This document shows positions 1 to 6,195 of a stretch of 64,000 nucleotides of DNA, in pieces. Source of the DNA: Helicobacter baculiformis (GTDB lineage Bacteria > Campylobacterota > Campylobacteria > Campylobacterales > Helicobacteraceae). The first letter of the stretch is position 1. Each line of letters starts with the position of its first letter. The stretch is from positions 1-64,000 of the forward strand of contig NZ_FZMF01000014.1 of NCBI RefSeq assembly GCF_900197685.1, in the 5' to 3' direction. Below the pieces are notes generated by a model that ran no database searches, was not told the origin of the DNA, and was given only the letters and a program-made list of their open reading frames with translations. Both the position numbers and the translations under genes were made by a program.

Positions 1-540
1 GATTAATGGGGGGGCTATATTATATGTACGAATCCAATCAACCGATAATTTAAGAACGGCGCGGATGGTAAAAACATATTTGGCGCAACAGAGGTTATAG
101 GCGGTCGAACTGATCTCTTGGCCAAAAAAGCCCTACTTTATGTTCTCCCTGCCTAAAATCTTAGCGAACTTGAGCAAGAGCGAGCCACTCCTACAACAGG
201 GCTTATAAACCTTATTGATCTCTTTTTGTCCATGCAACACTAGTTTAACTAACAGCTTGCTGACCTCTTAAAGGGGCAAAAACTCCCCTCCACTCTTGCG
301 CGCACTGCTGGCATACATGCCTATCAGAAACTCATAAGTATCCCCAAAACATCAATCCCACTCTCTTTGTAGTCGCTAATCCTCATCTCTCTAATTCCTC
401 CTAATAGATTGGCGAATTTTTCGTTTTTTCTCCTTAACACTTTTGCCTAGTTTGTCTCTATACATGTTTAAATCCGCAAAGAGCCCTATAAAATTCTTTT
501 GAAAAGATCATGCCTAAAACAAATTATTTAAAATCCCAGC
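1..540 (-). pseudogene. hsdM: Degraded HsdM (type I restriction-modification methyltransferase subunit), partial at window edge
   Basis: Reading the minus strand by hand gives successive stretches of an N6-adenine methyltransferase of the HsdM family: FGDTYEFLIGMYASSA, RKSGGEF, EVSKLLVKLVLHGQ, INKVYK, SGSLLLKFAKILGREN, then NMFLP in another frame. The family normally has FFTPQEVS and DPACGSGSLLLK here. This copy has an in-frame stop where Gln is expected (near 268-270), a second stop near 134-136, and at least three frameshifts (near 344, 420 and 85). Motif I is damaged to KPCCRSGS. The upstream part of the gene is recognisable to about 500 (FADLNMYRDKLGKSVKEK). The remainder lies beyond base 1. 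The gene cannot make a functional product. No hsdS or hsdR is visible in the window. Recognition is by eye. Confidence 0.8.
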
Positions 541-830
541 TATCTACCGCACCTCTCAATCTGTCAGTGATGCTCTAGATGATTTGAAAAGCTCGATGCG
601 CTTTGTTTATGGGAGATTTAGTTGCCTGCAGGTTCTGTGTGTGCGCCTATGACTTCTTGCATAGATGTCCTTCACAAAAAGCAAAAGAGGTCAATTATAG
701 TCTAATCACTCTAACACTTAATCATAGATTTCCACAGCCCCTATAGCCAATTTGGTTTCTCAAACCGATATTAAAATTCCCGTCATAAGGGGCGCAAGAT
801 GTGAGCTTTATACATCACCTTCTTGCTGAA
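541..830. other. Non-coding stretch between hsdM remnant and OMP
   Basis: I see no intact gene, tRNA or clear promoter here. Part of it is probably further decayed sequence upstream of the hsdM remnant, but the reading frames no longer give recognisable family motifs. Confidence 0.5.
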
Positions 831-1676
831 CTAAAAGTTAATCACATAATTAGTAAAAGCCACTACGGCGCGTCTGAGAGTGATATTATACTTGTATCCT
901 CCCGAAGATAAACTATCCTTTTCTGTATAATAAGGATCGTCAATCACGGGGATGCGCGCGCCCATTTCTAAGCCTTGATACTTGGAGAAGTTAATACGGA
1001 AACCTACATTAAAGATAAGTTGTACATAGGTGGGGTTAAAGCTAGCTTTATCGCCATCTTCCTTGGCAAGTTTTGCATACTGCAGGTAATAATTATCGAT
1101 GCTGACACATTGATTCGCTGCAGTAGTGAAGCAACGTCCGTCTTCAAGATGTGCGACACCTCTAAACCATGAGCTCCCTCCTAACATCGTTCCCACAAAG
1201 ATTCCATAAGCATGATCGGAGTTCTCGTAAAAATTATAGAGCGCATCAATGCCCGCACCATAAAATAGATTTGCTACATTCATTTTCAAAGAATACGCCG
1301 CGAGGCCCTCAGAAGATACAGCATCACGAGTACTTCTCTCATTTCCGACCTGTCCGCTAAAAAAAACATAATAGCGCAAGCCAAAAGTTTTATTTGCCCC
1401 AAAGAATTGTTTATAACCAATTTGGAGATCTCCCCCAAAGAGATTACCGGAGGTCGCGCCATTTTGGCTATATCCCTGTTGCTTGAAATGTCCTGATGGG
1501 ATTGTTGGTTGACTAAAGTAGTATTTGCCCGTTACGTATGAATACTGAAAACCTGTTTCCACGAACGCACCATTATCCTCCGCGTCCAAAAGAACTAGAG
1601 ATAAAAGTATGAATGTGCCGGCTAGGAATACTTGTGCGCAAGAATTGCACTTGTTGTTTATTGTCTTAAAAGTCAT
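831..1676 (-). CDS. Helicobacter outer membrane protein (Hor/Hop-like beta-barrel)
   Basis: A 281-residue protein with a signal-type N-terminus (hydrophobic about residues 17-31, likely cleavage before EDNGAF). The mature start, ENGAFVETGFQYSY, is typical of Helicobacter Hop/Hor porin-like proteins. The middle carries the family's alternating strands GYKQFFG, FGLRYY, LFYGAGIDALYNF and VGFRINF. The chain ends NYVINF, so it has the terminal aromatic residue expected for BAM recognition. The start is supported by AAAGGA a few bases upstream of the ATG. It is a close paralog of the next gene upstream (1800-2660) in the same orientation, so the two look like a tandem duplication. The role (porin or adhesin) cannot be told from sequence. 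Confidence 0.85.
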   Translation of the reverse strand: MTFKTINNKCNSCAQVFLAGTFILLSLVLLDAEDNGAFVETGFQYSYVTGKYYFSQPTIPSGHFKQQGYSQNGATSGNLFGGDLQIGYKQFFGANKTFGLRYYVFFSGQVGNERSTRDAVSSEGLAAYSLKMNVANLFYGAGIDALYNFYENSDHAYGIFVGTMLGGSSWFRGVAHLEDGRCFTTAANQCVSIDNYYLQYAKLAKEDGDKASFNPTYVQLIFNVGFRINFSKYQGLEMGARIPVIDDPYYTEKDSLSSGGYKYNITLRRAVVAFTNYVINF

Positions 1677-1799
1677 GCCGGTCCTTTTTGCGTTGTGTTT
1701 AGCATTTCTTGACTCAGTGATCAGTAGTTAGAACGGACTAAGGCGCTAGCACTCCATGCTATAACGCCTATCATAGTGTCGGGAATCAGCTCATCTAGC

Positions 1800-2660
1800 T
1801 CAAAAGCTAATCACATAGTTAGCGAAAGCGACCACTGCGCGCTTGAGAGCGATCGTGTATGCATCCTTGCCCTGCATTAAGACATTTCTCTCTATGTAGT
1901 AAGGCGCTTCAATAGTGGGAATGCGCACACCTGCTTCCAAGCCCTGATGTCTAGTAAAATTGAGACGCAACCCTACATTAACGATAACTTGTAAGGAAGT
2001 TGGGCTAAATTTAGCATAATCGCCACTCTGTTTTGCAGATTTGGCGCTCTGCGCGTAATAATCGTTGACACTGATACATTGACCATTGCTAGGGGTAGCA
2101 CAATAATGTCCGCTGGTATTGTAGGCTTTACCAATCATCCAAGAGCTGCCCCCAACCATAGCCCCTACAAAGAGTCCAAAAGCATGATCTGCGCTTTTAT
2201 AGAAATTGAAAAGCATATCTATGCCCGCCCCATAAAACAGATCTACAGCTCGCGCCACAACTGAAGATGCTGCTATTCCCTGAGAAGGTACGGCACTAAA
2301 GGAGAAAGTCGCATTTCCAGTTTGACCGCTGAAAAATCCATAGTAGCGCAAACCAAAAATTTTACTCTCGCCAAAGAACTGCTTATACCCAATTTGAACA
2401 TCTCCCCCATAAAGATTGCTGGAGATTTTGCCGGGCTGGTCATACCCTGCTTGACCATAGACGACACCATTCCTAACAAAGTGAAGCAGAGGCTGACTAT
2501 AGTTATCTTTACCCGCTAAATGGGAATACTGGAAACCGCCTCCCAAAAATACACCATTCTCCTCTGCACTCAGGAAAGCTGAAAAATTGCATGCAAACGC
2601 ACTCGCCAAGAGCGCCTGTGCGTAAACGCGAGACCATCCCTGTTTTTTATTTAGAGCCAC
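1800..2660 (-). CDS. Helicobacter outer membrane protein, tandem paralog
   Basis: Paralog of the protein at 831-1676: it shares ENGVFLGGGFQYSHLAGK, IGYKQFFG, FGLRYYGFFSGQTGN, LFYGAGIDMLFNFY, NVGLRLNF, EAGVRIP, RAVVAFANYV and a terminal Phe. I chose a GTG start at 2658-2660 because an AAAGGAGG ribosome site (about 2669-2676) sits just upstream. This gives a clean signal peptide (Lys-Lys, hydrophobic core, cleavage near FLSA/EENG). An ATG at 2705 would add 15 hydrophobic residues with no visible ribosome site. From the GTG the protein is 286 residues. It is probably an outer membrane beta-barrel with a surface role; ligand unknown. Confidence 0.85.
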   Translation of the reverse strand: MALNKKQGWSRVYAQALLASAFACNFSAFLSAEENGVFLGGGFQYSHLAGKDNYSQPLLHFVRNGVVYGQAGYDQPGKISSNLYGGDVQIGYKQFFGESKIFGLRYYGFFSGQTGNATFSFSAVPSQGIAASSVVARAVDLFYGAGIDMLFNFYKSADHAFGLFVGAMVGGSSWMIGKAYNTSGHYCATPSNGQCISVNDYYAQSAKSAKQSGDYAKFSPTSLQVIVNVGLRLNFTRHQGLEAGVRIPTIEAPYYIERNVLMQGKDAYTIALKRAVVAFANYVISF

Positions 2661-2720
2661 CAAAAACCCCTCCTTTAACATAAAAAACAACCCGAGCTCT
2701 AGCATATTTCAGCTTAATTA

Positions 2721-4322
2721 TCAAGATTTTGTTTCTAAAAATTCTTCATAGCTTCCTTTAAAATCTAACACTTTTGCACCCTTCTTACTTGGCATAAGTT
2801 CGATAATACGATTCGCATAAGCACCAATAAGTTCCCTATCATGACTTACGCAAATCACCGCCCCCTCAAACTTGTATAGAGCCTCTCCTAGTGCGATAAT
2901 TGCTTCTAAATCTAAATGGTTGGTGGGTTCATCAAGCACCAAAAAGTTGCCTCGTTCTAACATGAGCTTGCTTAATACCATGCGGTGCTTTTCCCCTCCA
3001 CTCAAGGCGCTCACGCTCTTTTCTTGTTCTGCCCCACTAAAAAGCATACGCCCTAAAGCGTTACGCACCTCGCTACTCTCAATCTTTTTATTAAAGTTAA
3101 ACAGCCATTGGTACAAACTTTCTTCTCCTTGAATACTCTCATTAGCATCTTGGGGGAAGTAGCCTCTTTGTGTGGTCGCCCCCCATTTGACACTGCCACT
3201 ATCCGGGGACAACTCCTCTACCAGAATTTTACATAGCGTGCTCTTACCTACACCATTAGGTCCAATAAGTGCGATTTTGTCCTTAGGAGCAATCTTAAGA
3301 CTAAGCTTATTTAGCACCACTAAATCCCCATAGGATTTAGAAATTTGTGTGCACTCTAGGGCTTCATTTCCAATGAGGCGGTTAGGTTTGAAGACAATGC
3401 TAGGATCGCGCCGACTTGAAACCTCAATGCTTTGAATATCCAGTTTCTCTAATTGCTTTTGGCGACTGGTCGCTTGTCTTGCCTTGCTTGCATTCGCTGA
3501 AAAGCGTGCAATAAAACGCTCTAATTCCTCTTTTTCTTTAAGTTTTTTATTATGTTCAGCTTCCTTTTGTTTCGCAATAAGAGTCGAAGCGATATACCAA
3601 TCGTCATAATTCCCGCTAAACTCTCTTAGAGTGCCAAAATCCAAATCTAAAATATGGGTGCACACAGCATTTAAGAAATGACGATCGTGGCTGATGATCA
3701 CCATTGTGCCCTCATGACGTTTTAGAGCTTCTTCCAGCCACGCGATGGCGTTTAAATCTAAGTTGTTTGTGGGCTCATCCAAAAGCAGGATATCCGGTTT
3801 AGGGAAGAGTACTTGAGCTAAGAGAATTTTAAATTTATCACTGCTAGGTAGACTTTGCATTAAATCGTCGTGGCGACTAGCCGGGATGCCCAAGTCTTCT
3901 AAAATCTTTTCTACCACCACTTCGCACTCATATAGCGGGTCTTCTTGCACGCAAATCATTTCTAACTCACCTAACCGCTCATTAATCTTTGCATCGCTCA
4001 AATCTGCGCTTGTATAAAGCTGCTCCTTTTCTTTGAGCGCCTTATACAGAGTCATGTTTCCCATCAGCACCGCATCTTTTAGGCTAAATTCCTCAAAAGC
4101 GTATTGATCCTGCCCCAAAACTCCTACCTTAAGCCCTGAACCTACACTAATTTCCCCGCTACTTGGCTCGATCTCTCCAGCTAAAATCTTTAAAAAGGTA
4201 CTCTTACCTGCCCCGTTAGCTCCGATCAGTCCGTATCGTTTATGGGCATCCAACTTGAGATTTACATTTTCGAAGAGCTTTTTGGTGGCATAGCGCATGC
4301 TAACTTGAGTGGCTTGTAACAT
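2721..4322 (-). CDS. ABC-F family ATPase (YbiT/EttA-like translation factor)
   Basis: A 533-residue soluble protein with two ABC ATPase domains and no membrane segments, the layout of ABC-F proteins that act on ribosomes. The first domain has Walker A GANGAGKS (about residues 34-41) and Walker B LLLDEPTNNLD. The second has GPNGVGKS, the signature LSGGEKHR and Walker B LVLDEPTNHLD. A charged, basic helical linker (KQKEAEHNKKLKEKEELERF and following) separates them, as the P-site tRNA interaction motif does in the family. The first-domain signature is degenerate (LPSSDKFK in place of LSGGxxxR). It appears monocistronic. It is unlikely to be a transporter because transmembrane partners are absent. 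Confidence 0.9.
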   Translation of the reverse strand: MLQATQVSMRYATKKLFENVNLKLDAHKRYGLIGANGAGKSTFLKILAGEIEPSSGEISVGSGLKVGVLGQDQYAFEEFSLKDAVLMGNMTLYKALKEKEQLYTSADLSDAKINERLGELEMICVQEDPLYECEVVVEKILEDLGIPASRHDDLMQSLPSSDKFKILLAQVLFPKPDILLLDEPTNNLDLNAIAWLEEALKRHEGTMVIISHDRHFLNAVCTHILDLDFGTLREFSGNYDDWYIASTLIAKQKEAEHNKKLKEKEELERFIARFSANASKARQATSRQKQLEKLDIQSIEVSSRRDPSIVFKPNRLIGNEALECTQISKSYGDLVVLNKLSLKIAPKDKIALIGPNGVGKSTLCKILVEELSPDSGSVKWGATTQRGYFPQDANESIQGEESLYQWLFNFNKKIESSEVRNALGRMLFSGAEQEKSVSALSGGEKHRMVLSKLMLERGNFLVLDEPTNHLDLEAIIALGEALYKFEGAVICVSHDRELIGAYANRIIELMPSKKGAKVLDFKGSYEEFLETKS

Positions 4323-4490
4323 TGACGATCCTCGTGATTTTTAGACATTCTAGCATAGTTTGATGTGTGGAAGATCACTTCCTCTCAATCCTAGCGATCT
4401 CATCTTTACCTCTTCGACACCCAATTAGGAGGTGGGGACTTCCATGAAAATGCTTTAGCATATTTTAAGTCTAGCATTAAGGTATAGTGC

Positions 4491-4496
4491 TATAAT
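4491..4496 (+). promoter_or_regulatory. Probable sigma-80 -10 box for the BI-1 gene
   Basis: A perfect TATAAT lies 30 bases before the ATG at 4526, with AAAGGAG between them. Helicobacter promoters usually show only a conserved -10 (TANAAT). Confidence 0.6.
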
Positions 4497-4525
4497 ACCT
4501 GCCATTTATTTCAAAAGGAGTACTT

Positions 4526-5221
4526 ATGGCATTATACGATCGCAATGTTAATGTTAACCCCAGCATAGAAACATCCGCGCAGCTCGACGACACAGCCCTA
4601 GTTGGCTTTGTCAAGACTACCTATAAATTCTTTGCTGCTAGTTTATTGCTAGCCACCATTGGCGCATTAGTGGGATTTATGAATTTTCAAATGGCTGTTC
4701 AGTACAAGTGGGTATTCTTTATTGCGGAATTTGCCGCATTCTTTGGGTTGATGTTCACTAGGAAGATGCCCACGGTCAATTTGCTGATGCTCTTTGCATT
4801 CACTTTCCTTTCGGGCATCACGCTTGTACCTCTCTTGGGCTTTGTGATTGCACGAGCGGGTACAAGCGCCATTTGGCAAGCTTTGGCAATGACAACTATC
4901 GTCTTTGGAATCATGAGCGTTTATGCCATAAAAACTAAAAGCGATTTAGCCAATATGGGTAAGATGCTCTTTATTGCCGTGATTGTGGTTATGGTAGCTT
5001 CTCTTATCAATCTCTTTTTAGGCTCACCTATGATGCAAGTTGCTATTGCTGGCGTGAGTGTGATCCTCTTTAGTTTGTTCATCGCCTACGACACCCAAAA
5101 TATCATTCGTGGTCTTTATGCGACACCCATCGAAGCAGCTACAGCGCTCTATTTGGACTTTCTAAATGTTTTTGTCTCTTTGCTACAAATTTTTGGAATC
5201 ATGGGTGGTAAAGACGAATAG
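4526..5221 (+). CDS. Bax inhibitor-1/YccA family membrane protein
   Basis: A 231-residue protein with a short polar N-terminus and about seven hydrophobic segments (roughly residues 33-52, 58-75, 83-105, 110-130, 142-163, 168-187 and 205-225). The last loops carry the family-typical SLFIAYDTQ and YLDFLNVFVSLLQIFG. BI-1 family members are multi-pass inner membrane proteins linked to ion leak or membrane protein quality control (YccA with FtsH in E. coli). The exact role in Helicobacter is unknown. The ATG follows AAAAGGAG at good spacing. Its 3' end overlaps the start of the ThiD2-like gene, implying co-transcription. Confidence 0.88.
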   Translation: MALYDRNVNVNPSIETSAQLDDTALVGFVKTTYKFFAASLLLATIGALVGFMNFQMAVQYKWVFFIAEFAAFFGLMFTRKMPTVNLLMLFAFTFLSGITLVPLLGFVIARAGTSAIWQALAMTTIVFGIMSVYAIKTKSDLANMGKMLFIAVIVVMVASLINLFLGSPMMQVAIAGVSVILFSLFIAYDTQNIIRGLYATPIEAATALYLDFLNVFVSLLQIFGIMGGKDE

Positions 5222-5657
5222 TCCGCATACCTTTGAGCGTCTTTTAGATGCTAATTTAAACCGCTTTAAGGAGGGGGTGCGGGTTGTAGAAGATGTATTG
5301 CGCTATCTTTATGATCACCCTGCTTTAGCCTTCAAGCTTAGAAATATCCGCCATAGCGCTACGGATATTATTACCAAAAGTATACCCGATGTGGGTGCGC
5401 TCTATGTACATAGAAATAGCGCCCACGATGTGCTCCAAGAAAGCGATGTGTTACGGACTAGTAAACAACCCATCTTGCATATGGTGCAAGCTAATTTCAA
5501 GCGTGCTCAAGAAAGCGCACGCGTACTAGAAGAGTGCTTAAAGTATGCCTATCCTTCCCAGCCTCCTCCTACTTTTAAAACTTTGCGTTACGAACTCTAC
5601 ACTTTAGAGAAAGAATGTATCGCCTTACTTGCAGAAAATAGTTTAAAATTGCACTAG
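5205..5657 (+). CDS. Stand-alone ThiD2-like domain (thiamine biosynthesis HMP-P kinase type)
   Basis: A protein of about 150 residues with the pattern RLLDANLNRFKEGVRVVEDVLRY, followed by KLRNIRHSATDI, VGALYVHRNSAHDV, QANFKRAQESARVLEE and KTLRYELYTLEKE. This matches the ThiD2 domain usually found fused to the N-terminus of ThiE (thiamine-phosphate synthase), which has been described as an alternative hydroxymethylpyrimidine-phosphate kinase. Here it stands alone with no ThiE domain. I prefer a GTG start at 5205 (GGA a few bases upstream) inside the end of the BI-1 gene. An ATG at 5166 would add residues that merely translate BI-1 codons in another frame. Function is inferred from family resemblance only. 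Confidence 0.7.
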   Translation: MVKTNSPHTFERLLDANLNRFKEGVRVVEDVLRYLYDHPALAFKLRNIRHSATDIITKSIPDVGALYVHRNSAHDVLQESDVLRTSKQPILHMVQANFKRAQESARVLEECLKYAYPSQPPPTFKTLRYELYTLEKECIALLAENSLKLH

Positions 5658-5697
5658 GTTTACCAAAGTTAGTATTTTTTTTGGTAGTATGCATTTA

Positions 5698-5721
5698 CCT
5701 AGCTAGTGCTAGGAATTTTTT
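5698..5721 (+). promoter_or_regulatory. Terminator-like hairpin in the leader of the Hpn-like gene (possible attenuator)
   Basis: Perfect inverted repeat CCTAGC (5698-5703), loop TAGT, GCTAGG (5708-5713), followed at once by AATTTTTT. It lies directly before the AAGGAG ribosome site (about 5724-5729) of the gene starting at 5735, so any transcript of that gene from an upstream promoter must read through it. A candidate -10 (TAGTAT, 5685-5690) is only a few bases upstream. Confidence 0.55.
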
Positions 5722-5734
5722 AGAAGGAGACGCG

Positions 5735-5905
5735 ATGTCAGGACATACTGATGAATGTTGCCACGGGCACGAAGGGCACGAAGAACACGGAGTACACCAC
5801 CACCATCACCACCATCATCATTACCATGGTGGGACACATCACCACCACCACCATCATCATGGCGGAGAACATCATCACCACCATGAACAACATGGTGACA
5901 ACTAG
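5735..5905 (+). CDS. hpn: Hpn-like histidine-rich nickel-binding protein
   Basis: A 56-residue protein with 29 histidines in three blocks (9, 8 and 5 in a row), separated by YHGGT and GGE spacers. Hpn of H. pylori is 60 residues, with the same HHHHYHGGEHHHH texture and Cys-Cys motifs; it stores and detoxifies nickel in the cytoplasm and supplies urease and hydrogenase maturation. Here a single Cys-Cys motif, ECCHGHE, sits at the N-terminus, whereas in H. pylori Hpn the two Cys pairs (GCCS, GCCHGH) are in the C-terminal third. The ATG at 5735 is chosen because AAGGAG lies 5-10 bases upstream; a longer in-frame reading from 5681 has no ribosome site. A rho-independent terminator follows. The gene is small enough to be missed by gene finders. 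Confidence 0.85.
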   Translation: MSGHTDECCHGHEGHEEHGVHHHHHHHHHYHGGTHHHHHHHHGGEHHHHHEQHGDN

Positions 5906-5922
5906 ACTAGCTAGTTGGCATG

Positions 5923-5948
5923 CGCCCCGTCTTGCGGGGCGTGTTTTC
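5923..5948 (+). terminator. Rho-independent terminator after the Hpn-like gene
   Basis: Stem CGCCCCG (5923-5929), loop TCTTG, CGGGGCG (5935-5941), then TGTTTT. It ends the transcript of the histidine-rich gene. Confidence 0.8.
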
Positions 5949-6070
5949 TCAAGAGTTTTTCTGCAAAATTTTTAGGTTTTTCGTTCTTTTGTAACATTTA
6001 CGCTACACCTTAACAGGGTGGGATTTGTCTTTCATGTGATTTTTAGTTGCGGTTTCCGTATATATTTGTG

Positions 6071-6148
6071 TAAAATAGTATCGTCTTTTAGGATCATTTT
6101 AAAGATATTTTACCTTCCCCGTCTGATCCATACCAACTTCGCTACAAT
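6071..6148 (+). promoter_or_regulatory. Promoter region of the large Hop-like gene
   Basis: Two -10-like boxes fit TANAAT: TAAAAT at 6071-6076 and TACAAT at 6143-6148. The second is about 48 bases upstream of the chosen ATG (6196) and is the better placed. No clear -35 is seen, as is usual in Helicobacter. Confidence 0.4.
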
Positions 6149-6195
6149 ATGAAACCAAAAATATGGCGGTTTGCTTAAAAGGAGTATGTCCTACG

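Noticed and set aside
4427-4458. Strong ribosome site AGGAGGTG followed by ATG and a four-codon frame (MKML)
   Set aside because: The predicted promoter of the next gene lies downstream (4491), so this would not be a leader peptide of it. Too short to support.
5751-5975. Thr/Ile-rich frame overlapping the histidine-rich gene
   Set aside because: It is the +1 reading of the CAC/CAT repeats, without its own ribosome site.
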